Shown piece after piece: positions 8,797 through 17,700 of a stretch of DNA of 35,308 nucleotides. The stretch's first letter is position 1, and every line of letters starts with the position of its first letter. The DNA comes from Winogradskya humida. Its GTDB lineage: Bacteria; Actinomycetota; Actinomycetes; Mycobacteriales; Micromonosporaceae. Where the stretch lies: contig NZ_BOMN01000141.1 in the NCBI RefSeq assembly GCF_016862215.1, positions 1 through 35,308 on the forward strand. The letters run 5' to 3'. The notes under the pieces were generated by a model that ran no database searches, was not told the origin of the DNA, and saw only the letters and a program-made list of their open reading frames with translations. Position numbers and translations under genes: made by a program.

Positions 8797-11645
8797 CCGA
8801 GGTACGCCTGGGCATCCTGGGGCCGCTGGTGGTGACCTACGGCGGCGTCGAGGTGGCGATCACCGCGGGCCGGGATCGCACCGTTCTCGCCATGCTGATC
8901 CTGCGCGCGGGCCGGATCGTCGGCGTCGAGGAACTGATCAGCGCGGTGTGGGAGGACGGCCCGCCCGCCACCGCCCGGGCGCAACTGCAGACCTGTGTGT
9001 CGCGGCTGCGCCGGGTGCTGCCCGCCGGGATCATCCGCACCGACCCCGCGGGGTACGCCGTCGTGACGGCTCCGGAGGACCTGGACGCGGCGCGGTTCAC
9101 CCGGCTGACCGAGCGGGCCCGCGCCGAGGGGAACACCCCGGACGAGGCTGCGAAGCTGTTCCGGGAAGCGCTGGCACTGTGGCGCGGGCCCGCCCTGGTC
9201 GGTCTCGACGCGCGGGGTGTCCGCCGTCTCGCCGCGGTGCTCGACGAACAGCGCGCGGCGGCGGTCGAGGACTGGATCGACGTGCAGCTGGCGGCCGGCC
9301 ACGAGCGGGAGCTGGTCGCCGAGCTCACCGGGCTGGTCGACAGCTTCCCGTTGCGCGAGCGGCTGCGCGCCCAGCTGATGCTCGTCCTGCACCGGCTAGG
9401 GCGAAGAGCAGACGCCCTCGCGGAGTACGCCAGAACCGTCGACCTGCTCCGCGAGGAACTGGGCATCGAGCCGGGCCCCGCGCTGCGGGACCTGCACGAT
9501 CGCATCGTGGCCGGGGAGGTGGCGCCCGCGCCGGCCGTCCGCCCCCGGTTCGCGCCGGTCCGGAACCTGCCCCGCGCGGTCGGCGACTTCACCGGGCGCG
9601 ATGCGACGGTGGAGCGGCTGGTGCGGGCCGCCGCCGTGACGACGGTGCTGACCGTGGACGGCATGGCGGGCAGCGGCAAGACAGCCGTGGCGCTGCAGGT
9701 GGCGGAGCTGCTCAGAGGGGCGTACCCGGATGCTCAGCTCTTCATCGACCTGCGGGGATTCAGCGAGGGTGAACCGCTCGCCCCGGCCGCGGCCCTGCTG
9801 GACCTGTTGCGGCAACTGGGCATCGCCGCCGAGCGGATCCCGCCGGACCTCGACGGGCGGGCCGAACTGTGGCGATCGGAGCTGGCCGACCGCCGGGCCC
9901 TCGTGATCCTCGACAACGCGGAGTCCAGCGCCCACGTCGCCCGCCTGCTGCCGTCCTCGTCAGCGGGCCTCGTCGTGGTGACCAGCCGGCACCGGTTGCT
10001 GGGTCTCGACGGCGGCCACCCCGAGTCGTTGCCGATGCTCGACGAGCCGGAGGCGGTCGCTCTGCTCGGCAGGATCGCCGGCGCACGGGTGACCGCCGAG
10101 CCCGAGGCTGCGCTGGAGGTCGTTCGGCACTGCGGTCTCCTGCCCCTGGCCATCCGGCTCGCCGGTGCCCGGCTCGCGCACCGTCCCCGATGGGCGGTCG
10201 GTGACCTCGCCGCCCGGTTGAGCGGGTCGGCGCTGGCCGAACTCGCGGCCGAGGACCGGACGGTGGCCGGTGCGATCGCGTTGTCGTACCGCCGGTTGCC
10301 GGAGCCGGCGCGGCGCTTGTTCCGGCTGCTGGGCCTGCATCCGGCCGAGCGCTTCGGTGCGGTGTCGGTCGCGGCGCTCGGTGGGCTGCCGCTGCCCGAG
10401 GCGCAGGATCTGATCGATGACCTGGTGGACGTACATCTGATGGAGGAACCGGACCCGCACCGCTACCGGCTGCACGAGCTTGTCCGGCAGTACGCTGCCG
10501 GCCTGGCGGAGACCGACGGTCAGGCCCTTTCCCAGCTCCTCGACCTGCACCTGTACGCGACCGCGCAACTGACCCGGGCCACGGTGGACCTGCCGCCCGC
10601 CGCCCGCCCCGATCTGGTCGCGCGGGCGGTCACCGAGCCCGATTGGCTGGAGGAGCAGCGAACGAGCCTCGCTCCCCTGATCCGGGCCGGCGAACCCCGC
10701 GCCGCCTGGCAGCTGGCCCATGTCAGTGGGAGCTACCTCTATCACCGCGGGCATCCGGACGAACTCATCACCGTGCAGACCGAGGGGCTGGCCGCCGCGC
10801 AGCGCACCGGTGACCGGCGAGCGGTGACGCTGATCAGCAACCACCTGGCCGCCGCGCTGGCCGGGGCCGGTCGGCTCGCCGAGGCCCTCGAGCGGCTGGA
10901 CACCGGCCGGGCCGGGATCTTGCTGGAACTCGGGCGGCAGCAGGAGGCGTACGCCGAGGTCGATCGCGCTTTCCAAGACCTCCTGCAGCAGGGGGAAAGC
11001 CCCGGCACGGCCGCTCGGGCATCCGGCCTTGCCCGCGTGCTGAACGAGCTCGGCCGCCACCGGGAGGCCCTCGGGTACGCCCGTTCCGGCCTGCAGGACG
11101 CCGTCGAACGCAGGCTCACCGGGCCGCTCGGTGTCTGCCTGTCGGATGTCGCCCGCGCCAGGATCGAGCTCGGCGACCTGGAACCCGCCGGGCTGCTGCT
11201 GGACGCCGCCGGCGCGGTGCTGCGCAGGTCCGGTTTCCTGGTGGAACGGATCGAGGTGCTGCGGCTGCTTGGCCTGCTCGAAGTCCGGCGGGGGCGGGCT
11301 ACGCGGGGCGCTGTGGCGTACGGTGCGGCCCTCGATCTTGCCCAGGAGCTCGGCTGGAGCGTCGCAGTGCCGCTCGTCGCCAACGACCTCGGGGTGGTCC
11401 TGCTCGCGATGGGTGACCACGAGCGGGCCGGGGAGCAGCACGAACACGCCCTGAGCAGTGCGCAGCACACGGGCGCGCAGCTGCAGGAGGGGCGCGCGTT
11501 CGACGGTCTCGGCGCCTGCGCCGCCGCCCGGGGCGACCCGGTCGCGGCACGTCGTCACTGGTGGCATGCGCGGGGGGTCTTCGACCGGATCGGCTCCTCC
11601 CGGCGGGACGAGGTCGACCGCCGGCTCGGGGAGCTGGACGCCTGA
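8793..11645 (+). CDS. AfsR/SARP-family regulator, second of a tandem pair
   Basis: A 950-aa paralogue of the preceding gene with the same order: winged helix, BTAD, NB-ARC with Walker A GMAGSGKTA at about 289, then TPRs. The two are very similar in the first ~600 residues; both contain RLRAQLM, VGDFTGRD and DGMAGSGKT. They diverge in the TPR region, where this copy lacks about 18 residues around the second repeat (between RLDTG and ILLELG). Its GTG overlaps the upstream TGA by 4 nt, with no independent ribosome binding site, so it is probably translated by re-initiation. The pair most likely arose by tandem duplication followed by divergence of the ligand-sensing end. A longer in-frame reading frame extends upstream to 7803, but homology begins at 8793. 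Confidence 0.9.
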   Translation: MTEVRLGILGPLVVTYGGVEVAITAGRDRTVLAMLILRAGRIVGVEELISAVWEDGPPATARAQLQTCVSRLRRVLPAGIIRTDPAGYAVVTAPEDLDAARFTRLTERARAEGNTPDEAAKLFREALALWRGPALVGLDARGVRRLAAVLDEQRAAAVEDWIDVQLAAGHERELVAELTGLVDSFPLRERLRAQLMLVLHRLGRRADALAEYARTVDLLREELGIEPGPALRDLHDRIVAGEVAPAPAVRPRFAPVRNLPRAVGDFTGRDATVERLVRAAAVTTVLTVDGMAGSGKTAVALQVAELLRGAYPDAQLFIDLRGFSEGEPLAPAAALLDLLRQLGIAAERIPPDLDGRAELWRSELADRRALVILDNAESSAHVARLLPSSSAGLVVVTSRHRLLGLDGGHPESLPMLDEPEAVALLGRIAGARVTAEPEAALEVVRHCGLLPLAIRLAGARLAHRPRWAVGDLAARLSGSALAELAAEDRTVAGAIALSYRRLPEPARRLFRLLGLHPAERFGAVSVAALGGLPLPEAQDLIDDLVDVHLMEEPDPHRYRLHELVRQYAAGLAETDGQALSQLLDLHLYATAQLTRATVDLPPAARPDLVARAVTEPDWLEEQRTSLAPLIRAGEPRAAWQLAHVSGSYLYHRGHPDELITVQTEGLAAAQRTGDRRAVTLISNHLAAALAGAGRLAEALERLDTGRAGILLELGRQQEAYAEVDRAFQDLLQQGESPGTAARASGLARVLNELGRHREALGYARSGLQDAVERRLTGPLGVCLSDVARARIELGDLEPAGLLLDAAGAVLRRSGFLVERIEVLRLLGLLEVRRGRATRGAVAYGAALDLAQELGWSVAVPLVANDLGVVLLAMGDHERAGEQHEHALSSAQHTGAQLQEGRAFDGLGACAAARGDPVAARRHWWHARGVFDRIGSSRRDEVDRRLGELDA

Positions 11646-11697
11646 AGAGTGGCACGGATCAACTGCGTCCCGCCCGTCGCGGAGGGAGGATGGAGGC

Positions 11698-13098
11698 GTG
11701 ACGACGACTGACGAGAGCGGATTCCGGATCGAACGCGACACGATGGGCGAGGTCCGGGTCCCGGCCGATGCCCTCTGGCGCGCGCAGACGCAGCGGGCGG
11801 TGGAGAATTTCCCCATCTCAGGGCGGGGGCTGGAGTCCTCGCACATCCGGGCGCTGGCCCGGATCAAGGGCGCGGCCGCCCAGGTGAACGCGAGCCTCGG
11901 CGTGCTTGAGGACGACCTGGCCAAGGCGATCGTGACCGCTGCGACGCAGGTCGCCGAGGGCGGTTACGACGACCAGTTCCCGATCGACGTCTTCCAGACC
12001 GGCTCCGGCACGTCGTCCAACATGAACACCAACGAGGTCATCGCGACGCTCGCCTCCCGCGAGCTGGGCCGCCCGGTGCACCCCAACGACCACGTCAACG
12101 CGTCGCAGTCCAGCAACGACGTCTTCCCCTCCTCGATCCACCTCGCCGCGACCGAGGCGGTGACCAGCGACCTGATCCCGGCCCTGGAGCATCTCGAGCG
12201 CGCGCTGAGCGACAAGGCCGCGGCCTGGGCGGAGGTCGTCAAATCAGGCCGCACGCACCTCATGGACGCGACTCCGGTCACCCTGGGTCAGGAATTCTCC
12301 GGGTACGCAGCTCAGGTGCGCTACGGCGTCGAAAGGCTCGGCGCCACCCTGCCGAGGCTCGGCGAGCTCCCGCTCGGTGGCACCGCCGTCGGCACCGGGG
12401 TGAACACGCCGCCCGGGTTCGCCCCGGCCGTGATCGAGCGGCTGCGCGAGCTGACCGGGCTGCCGCTGAGCGAGGCCCGCAACCACTTCGAGGCACAGGG
12501 CGCCCGGGACGCGCTGGTCGAGGCGTCGGGGCAGCTGCGCGTCATCGCCGTCGGCCTCTACAAGATCGTCAACGACATCCGCTGGATGGGTTCCGGCCCG
12601 CGCGCGGGGCTGCGCGAGCTGCGCCTGCCCGATCTGCAGCCCGGTTCGTCGATCATGCCGGGCAAGGTGAACCCGGTGGTGCCCGAGTCGGTGCGCCAGG
12701 TCGCGGCCCAGGTCATCGGCAACGACGCGGCCGTCGCGTTCGCCGGCAGCCAGGGCGACTTCGAGCTCAACGTGATGCTGCCGGTGATGGCCCGCAACCT
12801 GCTCGAGTCGATCAAGCTAATCGCGGCCGCCGCACTGATGCTCGCCGACCGCTGCGTCGCCGGGCTGGAGGTCAACGAGGAGATCACCCGGGGCTACGCG
12901 GAGGGATCGCCGTCCATCGTCACCCCGCTGAACCGCGTCCTCGGTTATGACGAGGCCGCCGCGATCGCGAAACAAGCCCTGAAGGAAGACAAGACCATCC
13001 GGGCGGTAGTCCTCGAACGTGGACATGTCGCCAACGGCACTTTGACCGAGGATCAGCTGGATTCGGCGCTTGATGTGCTGCGAATGACGCGTCCCTGA
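11698..13098 (+). CDS. fumC: Class II fumarate hydratase
   Basis: An iron-independent, homotetrameric fumarase of the fumarase/aspartase superfamily that interconverts fumarate and L-malate. The 466-aa length is typical. Family landmarks are in order: TGSGTSSNMNTNEV near residue 100, HPNDHVNASQSSNDVFP, the GRTHLMDATPVTLGQEF segment, and the superfamily signature GSSIMPGKVNPV at about 316-327. The N-terminal FRIERDTMGEVRVP and C-terminal parts match FumC rather than aspartase or argininosuccinate lyase. The GTG at 11698 follows a purine-rich GGAGGGAGGA at 11681-11690. It sits 52 bp behind the AfsR pair with no visible terminator between, so some read-through is possible. Confidence 0.96.
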   Translation: MTTTDESGFRIERDTMGEVRVPADALWRAQTQRAVENFPISGRGLESSHIRALARIKGAAAQVNASLGVLEDDLAKAIVTAATQVAEGGYDDQFPIDVFQTGSGTSSNMNTNEVIATLASRELGRPVHPNDHVNASQSSNDVFPSSIHLAATEAVTSDLIPALEHLERALSDKAAAWAEVVKSGRTHLMDATPVTLGQEFSGYAAQVRYGVERLGATLPRLGELPLGGTAVGTGVNTPPGFAPAVIERLRELTGLPLSEARNHFEAQGARDALVEASGQLRVIAVGLYKIVNDIRWMGSGPRAGLRELRLPDLQPGSSIMPGKVNPVVPESVRQVAAQVIGNDAAVAFAGSQGDFELNVMLPVMARNLLESIKLIAAAALMLADRCVAGLEVNEEITRGYAEGSPSIVTPLNRVLGYDEAAAIAKQALKEDKTIRAVVLERGHVANGTLTEDQLDSALDVLRMTRP

Positions 13099-13164
13099 TC
13101 AACCACAGGCGAGCGGGGGGTGACGACCCTTGTGGATCATCGCGTTCTTCGATGGAATGCGGTG

Positions 13165-14826
13165 ATGAGAAGACGCCTGACGGCAGGGGCCGTCGCCACC
13201 GCGACGGGTCTTGCCCTCCTCGCCGGTCTGCCGATCTCGTCGGCAAACGCCGCACCGTCCACCGCTTCCACGGGCACCAGCGAATACACGGTGGTCGCCG
13301 GTGACGGGGTTTCCGCCGCCGATGCCCTCGCCGCGATCACCGCCGCCGGTGGCACGGTCGTGAGCAGCAACGCGGCCGTCGGGACCTACCGGGTCTCGTC
13401 GGCCGCCGCCGACTTCAAGGCCAAGGCCGCGAAGTCGGGCGCGCTGATCGGTGCCGCTGCCCGCAAGCCCATCGGGTACGCCCCCAACCCGTCGCCGGTC
13501 GAGAAGCCGATCACCGAGGGCCGGGGTGGCGCGTCGTCGCCCGGGGTCCCCAAGGCCGACCCGCTCGACGACAAGCTCTGGGGCCTCAAGATGGTCAAGG
13601 CCGACAAGGCCCACGCCATCGAGAAGGGCGAGCGCGGTGTCACCGTCGGCGTCCTCGACACCGGCCTGGACGCGAGCAACCCCGACCTCGCGCCCAACTA
13701 CAGCAGCAAACTGTCCCGCAACTTCGCACCCGACATCCCGGAGATCGACGGCGCCTGCGAGGTCGCGAGCTGTGTCGACCCGGCCGGCACCGACGACGGC
13801 GGGCACGGCACCCACGTGGCCGGCACCATCGCCGCGGCGGCCAACGGCTCCGGCGTCACCGGTGTCGCGCCCAACGTGACGCTGGTCGAGCTCAAGGGCG
13901 GCCAGGATTCGGGCTACTTCTTCCTCGACCCGGTGGTCAACGCCCTGACGTACGCGGGTGACGCCGGCATCGACGTGGTCAACATGTCCTTCTACGTCGA
14001 CCCGTGGCTCTACAACTGCAAGGCCAACCCGGCCGACGCCCCCGACGCGCAGGCCGAACAGCGCGCCATCATCGCGGGCATCAACCGGGCGCTGAACTAC
14101 GCGCACAAGCGGGGCGTCACGCTGGTCGCCGCCGCCGGCAACCAGTACGACAACCTGAACGACCCGCAGGAGGACACGACCAGCCCCGACTACGGGACCG
14201 ACCCGTACTACCGGCCGATCGACAACTCCACGTGCTTCACGCTGCCGGCCGAGGGCCCGAACGTCATCGCCGTCTCCGCGCTCGGCCCGTCGAAGTCGAA
14301 GTCGCACTACTCCAACTACGGCACCGAGCAGGTCACGGTCGCCGCGCCGGGTGGCTTCACCCGGGACTTCTTCGGCACCCCGCAGTACAACCAGACGGCG
14401 AACAACATCCTGTCGTCGTACCCGCTGAGCGTGCTCCAGGCGACCGGCCGGGTGGACGCCGACGGCAACGTCATCGCCGCCAACGTGTTCAAGGACTGCA
14501 CGGCGGCCGGCAAGTGCGGCTACTACGTGTATCTCGCCGGTACCTCGATGGCCTCGCCGCACGCGGCCGGTGTCGCGGCGCTGATCATCAGCAGGTACGG
14601 CCACCGCGACTTCTGGCGCGGCGGGCTGACGATGAACCCCGACCTGGTTCAGGCGCGGCTCGTGAAGACCGCGGCGGAGACGGCGTGCCCGGAGCCCCGG
14701 CTGCGCAGCTACGCCAACGAGGGCTATCCGGTGGCGTACGACGCGTACTGCGCCGGGCCGAAGTCCTTCAACAGCTTCTACGGGCACGGCATCGTTGACG
14801 CGTACGCCGCTGTCGGAGGTCGTTGA
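13165..14826 (+). CDS. Secreted subtilisin-like (S8) serine protease
   Basis: A 553-aa exported protease. Residues 1-29 form a Sec/Tat-type signal peptide (MRRRLTAGAVATATGLALLAG, cleavage after SANA). Residues ~30-130 look like an inhibitor I9-type propeptide (YTVVAGDGVSAADALAAI). The S8 catalytic domain follows with Asp165 (GVLDTGLDAS), His214 (GGHGTHVAGTI) and Ser461 (AGTSMASPHAAG), and the oxyanion Asn in AAAGNQYDN. The gap from His to Ser is long for S8, reflecting an insert with several cysteines (CKANPADAP, STCFTLP, DCTAAGKCGYY) that may form disulfides. No cell-wall anchor is seen, so it is probably released. The ATG at 13165 is chosen for the clean signal peptide; an in-frame GTG at 13120 is an alternative. 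A strong hairpin ends the unit at 14865. Confidence 0.93.
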   Translation: MRRRLTAGAVATATGLALLAGLPISSANAAPSTASTGTSEYTVVAGDGVSAADALAAITAAGGTVVSSNAAVGTYRVSSAAADFKAKAAKSGALIGAAARKPIGYAPNPSPVEKPITEGRGGASSPGVPKADPLDDKLWGLKMVKADKAHAIEKGERGVTVGVLDTGLDASNPDLAPNYSSKLSRNFAPDIPEIDGACEVASCVDPAGTDDGGHGTHVAGTIAAAANGSGVTGVAPNVTLVELKGGQDSGYFFLDPVVNALTYAGDAGIDVVNMSFYVDPWLYNCKANPADAPDAQAEQRAIIAGINRALNYAHKRGVTLVAAAGNQYDNLNDPQEDTTSPDYGTDPYYRPIDNSTCFTLPAEGPNVIAVSALGPSKSKSHYSNYGTEQVTVAAPGGFTRDFFGTPQYNQTANNILSSYPLSVLQATGRVDADGNVIAANVFKDCTAAGKCGYYVYLAGTSMASPHAAGVAALIISRYGHRDFWRGGLTMNPDLVQARLVKTAAETACPEPRLRSYANEGYPVAYDAYCAGPKSFNSFYGHGIVDAYAAVGGR

Positions 14827-14864
14827 TCTTCGCCTGCGGACCCTGTGGATAACTCTGTGGATGA

Positions 14865-14893
14865 CCGCCCCGCCCGTCCTTCGGGCGGGGCGG
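14865..14893 (+). terminator. Strong GC hairpin, factor-independent terminator without U-tract
   Basis: A perfect 12-bp stem (14865-14876 pairing with 14882-14893) closes a 5-nt TCCTT loop. It lies 38 bp past the S8 protease stop and ahead of the cysS promoter. No T-run follows, as is common for actinobacterial terminators. Confidence 0.8.
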
Positions 14894-14913
14894 CATCGCG
14901 TTGATGGGGTCGG

Positions 14914-14919
14914 TACCCT
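14914..14919 (+). promoter_or_regulatory. -10 element of cysS (leaderless)
   Basis: TACCCT ends 6 nt before the GTG at 14926, placing the predicted transcript start at the start codon. No good -35 is seen at standard distance. Confidence 0.45.
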
Positions 14920-14925
14920 TATGCG

Positions 14926-16341
14926 GTGACGATGAGGCTGCATGACACCGCGACCCGATCCGTCCGCGACTTCGTTCCGAAGACGCCGGGGCAGATCGGC
15001 ATCTACGTGTGTGGGCTCACCGTCCAGTCGGTGCCGCACATCGGCCATCTGCGCAGCGGTGTCAACTACGACATGCTGCGGCGCTGGCTGACCCACACCG
15101 GCAACGAGGTCACGTTCATCCGCAACGTCACCGACATCGACGACAAGCTCCTGATCAAGTCCCTGCAGAGCGGCCAGCCGTTCTGGGCGATCGCCTACGC
15201 GAACAGACTCGTCCTCGACGCCGACTACGGCGCGCTCAACGTGCAGCCGCCGACCTACGAGCCGCTCGCGACCGGGCACATCCCCGAGATCCACGAGCTG
15301 ATCGGCGAGCTGATCGCGGGCGGCCATGCGTACGTGTCGGCCGAAGGCACCGGTGACGTCTACTTCGACGTGCGCACCTACCCGGGATACGGCTCGCTCT
15401 CCGGTCAGAAGCCGGAGGACATGCTCTCCGCCGGCGAGGCCCCCGAGCGCGGCAAACGCAACGCCGAGGACTTCGCGCTCTGGAAGGGCGTCAAGGCCGA
15501 CGAGCCCACCGACGCCTCGTGGCCCTCGCCCTGGGGCCGCGGCCGCCCCGGCTGGCACATCGAGTGCTCCGCGATGGCCCGGCGTTACCTCGGCGCCGAG
15601 TTCGACATCCACGGCGGCGGCCTCGACCTCACGTTCCCGCACCACGAGAACGAGATCGCCCAGTCCCACGCGGCCGGGCTGCCGTTCGCCCACTACTGGG
15701 TGCACAACGCGCTGCTCAATCTCGGCGACGCCAAGATGAGCAAGTCCCTGGGCAACGTCATCGACGTCGAAGCGGTCCGCGAGATGGGCATCCGCCCGGT
15801 GGAGCTGCGCTACTACCTGGGCGCGCCGCACTACCGCTCGCGCATCGACTACTCCGACGACGCGCTGCGTGAGGGCGCCACGGCCTACCGGCGGATCGAA
15901 GGCTTCGTGCAGCGCGCCGTCGAGGTGGTCGGCCCCGGCCGCCCCAAGGCGGTGCCGCCGGCCTTCGCCGCCGCGATGAACGACGACCTCAACACCTCGG
16001 CGGCGCTCGCCGTCGTGCACGACACGATCCGCGTGGGCAACACCGCCCTCGCGGAATCGGACGAGACCGGGGTCCGGGCAGCGCTCACCGAGGTGCGTGC
16101 CATGCTCGGAGTGCTCGGCCTCGACCCTCTCGACGAGGCCTGGGGCGGCGGCGACACCGGCGGTGACCTCAAACCGGTGGTCGACTCGCTGGTGGCGCTC
16201 GCGCTGGAACAGCGCACGCAGGCCCGGGCACGCAAGGACTGGGGCGCGGCCGACTCGGTCCGCGACCAGCTCAAGAACGCGGGTATTCAGGTGGAGGACA
16301 CTCCGGCCGGGCCGCGATGGACGGTAGGAGAACAGCACTGA
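14926..16341 (+). CDS. cysS: Cysteinyl-tRNA synthetase
   Basis: Class I aminoacyl-tRNA synthetase that charges tRNA-Cys in the cytoplasm. The 471-aa length is standard. Zinc ligand Cys29 lies in IYVCGLT, the HIGH motif is at 38-41 (HIGHLRSG), further zinc-site residues are in WHIECSAM and HHENE, and KMSKS is at 270-274 (KMSKSLGN). The C-terminal DALR-like helical domain is present (MNDDLNTSAALAVVHD). The HIGH and KMSKS sequences and full length argue for CysRS over the shorter mycothiol ligase MshC. A GTG (14926) and an ATG (14932) are both possible starts; the GTG fits the -10 at 14914-14919. The stop shares one base with the rlmB start, an arrangement conserved in many actinobacteria. Confidence 0.96.
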   Translation: MTMRLHDTATRSVRDFVPKTPGQIGIYVCGLTVQSVPHIGHLRSGVNYDMLRRWLTHTGNEVTFIRNVTDIDDKLLIKSLQSGQPFWAIAYANRLVLDADYGALNVQPPTYEPLATGHIPEIHELIGELIAGGHAYVSAEGTGDVYFDVRTYPGYGSLSGQKPEDMLSAGEAPERGKRNAEDFALWKGVKADEPTDASWPSPWGRGRPGWHIECSAMARRYLGAEFDIHGGGLDLTFPHHENEIAQSHAAGLPFAHYWVHNALLNLGDAKMSKSLGNVIDVEAVREMGIRPVELRYYLGAPHYRSRIDYSDDALREGATAYRRIEGFVQRAVEVVGPGRPKAVPPAFAAAMNDDLNTSAALAVVHDTIRVGNTALAESDETGVRAALTEVRAMLGVLGLDPLDEAWGGGDTGGDLKPVVDSLVALALEQRTQARARKDWGAADSVRDQLKNAGIQVEDTPAGPRWTVGEQH

Positions 16342-17465
16342 TGCCGGGCAATTCAAGCAACGCGAGCAAGCGGGCGACCAACAAGAAGGGCGCGGCGGCC
16401 GGCTCCGGCGGTAAGAACCGCACGGGCAGCCTCAAGCCCCGTGGCAAGACGCTGCCCGCCGACGAGCGGCCGTGGCACAAGGGCTACTCCGGCACGGAGA
16501 AGCTCCCCAATAAGACCGCCCGAAAGCAGGACAAAGAGCGCAAGGCGGCAGCCGCCGAGGGGCGCGTCCCCAAGATCGGCCTGCCCGGCTCGAAGGACAC
16601 CACCTGGGGCCGCGGCGGCGGCCGCGGCACCTCCGGGCGCCCCGCCCAGCAGCGTGGCAACCGCCCCCAGACCCGGGGCGGCCCCCGCATCGCCCCCGGA
16701 CGCCGCTCCAACCCCACCAAGGAAGGCCCCGAGCTCCTGCTCGGCCGCAACCCGGTGGTCGAAGCACTGCGCGCCAACATCCCGTCCACCGCGCTCTACA
16801 TGGCGCAGGGCATCGACATCGACGACCGCATCACCGAGATCGTCCGCACGGCGGGCGACCGCGGCATCCCGATCCTCGAGATCAGCCGGCTCGAGCTCGA
16901 CCGGATGACCGGCGGCGTCATGCACCAGGGCGTCGGCCTGCAGGTGCCCCCGTTCGCCTACGAGGACTTCAACGACCTGGTAGCAGCCGCCCTCGAACAG
17001 ACGGCCCCCCTCCTGGTCGCCCTCGACGGCGTCACCGACCCCCGCAACCTCGGCGCGGTCATCCGCTCCGTCGCGGCCTTCGGCGCCCACGGCGTCTTCA
17101 TCACCGAACGCCGCGCCGCCGGCATCACCCCCACCGCCTGGCGCACCAGCGCGGGCGCGGCAGCCCGCGTCCCGGTCTCCCAGGTCGTCAACCTCACCCG
17201 CGCCATCAAGGCCGCCCAGCAGGCCGGCTTCACCGCCATCGGCCTCGACGCCGACGGCGAAGTCGACCTCTACCAGCTCGAGGCAGCCTCCGGGCCCCTC
17301 CTCGTGGTGGTGGGCTCCGAAGGCCGCGGCATCTCCCGCCTCGTCGGCGAAACCTGCGACATGCTGGTCAGCATCCCCATGGCCTCCGAAGTGGAATCCC
17401 TCAACGCCAGCGTCGCCGCCGCGGTCACCCTGGCCGAGGTAAGCCGCCGCCGCACGTACAAGTAG
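16341..17465 (+). CDS. rlmB: TrmH/SPOUT 23S rRNA 2'-O-methyltransferase
   Basis: A 374-aa SPOUT-fold methyltransferase of the TrmH group. Actinobacterial RlmB-type enzymes in this position methylate a 23S rRNA guanosine ribose (the G2251 type) using SAM. Residues ~1-130 are a Lys/Arg/Gly-rich, probably disordered RNA-binding extension. They are followed by the substrate-binding domain (LLLGRNPVVEALRA) and the SPOUT core with motif 1 (DGVTDPRNLGAVIRSVAAFG), motif 2 (VVVGSEGRGISRLV) and motif 3 (IPMASEVESLNASVAAAV), which forms the trefoil knot. The start ATG overlaps the cysS stop by one base, with AGGAG at 16326-16330, so the two genes form an operon. The exact target nucleotide is inferred from family. 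Confidence 0.93.
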   Translation: MPGNSSNASKRATNKKGAAAGSGGKNRTGSLKPRGKTLPADERPWHKGYSGTEKLPNKTARKQDKERKAAAAEGRVPKIGLPGSKDTTWGRGGGRGTSGRPAQQRGNRPQTRGGPRIAPGRRSNPTKEGPELLLGRNPVVEALRANIPSTALYMAQGIDIDDRITEIVRTAGDRGIPILEISRLELDRMTGGVMHQGVGLQVPPFAYEDFNDLVAAALEQTAPLLVALDGVTDPRNLGAVIRSVAAFGAHGVFITERRAAGITPTAWRTSAGAAARVPVSQVVNLTRAIKAAQQAGFTAIGLDADGEVDLYQLEAASGPLLVVVGSEGRGISRLVGETCDMLVSIPMASEVESLNASVAAAVTLAEVSRRRTYK

Positions 17466-17479
17466 CCAGCCCGGTCCTT

Positions 17480-17532
17480 GTTCGGGTAATTGCCGTGTTC
17501 CGCCGACAGCGGAACACGGCAATTACCCGAAC
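17480..17532. terminator. Perfect 24-bp inverted repeat after rlmB
   Basis: Left arm 17480-17503 and right arm 17509-17532 are exact reverse complements around a CGACA loop. Two G-U pairs and a C-G pair could extend the RNA stem further. The arm is mixed in base composition (it contains GGTAATTGCCG), unlike the surrounding GC-rich DNA, and no T-run follows. It lies 14 bp past the rlmB stop and is best read as the operon terminator, though its length suggests a possible dispersed palindromic element. Confidence 0.75.
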
Positions 17533-17700
17533 GGGCTCCTCACGCCACGGCCTGAACGGATCTGAGAACGTCCCCGTTTGGGTGGGTCCTGGGCGGATGT
17601 TCCGGGGGATTCGGGGCTGACCAGCGGGCGTGGCTGGGGGTGGTCGTGGGCTACAGGTAACGTGACGGGCCGGGTGGTCACGTTGGTGGAGGGGACCTGC

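Noticed and set aside
5875..11645. Antibiotic biosynthetic gene cluster around the AfsR-like pair
   Set aside because: Neighbours are a lipoprotein and fumarases; no polyketide, peptide or terpene synthase is present in the window.
9960..11924. 654-codon minus-strand frame opposite the second AfsR-like gene
   Set aside because: Antisense to a clear multidomain gene; low-complexity translation without domain signals.
13099..16356. 1085-codon open frame on the minus strand opposite the S8 protease and cysS
   Set aside because: It lies antisense to two well-identified genes; long antisense frames are expected in high-GC DNA. The translation is Val/Arg/Gly/Asp-rich with no recognisable domain.
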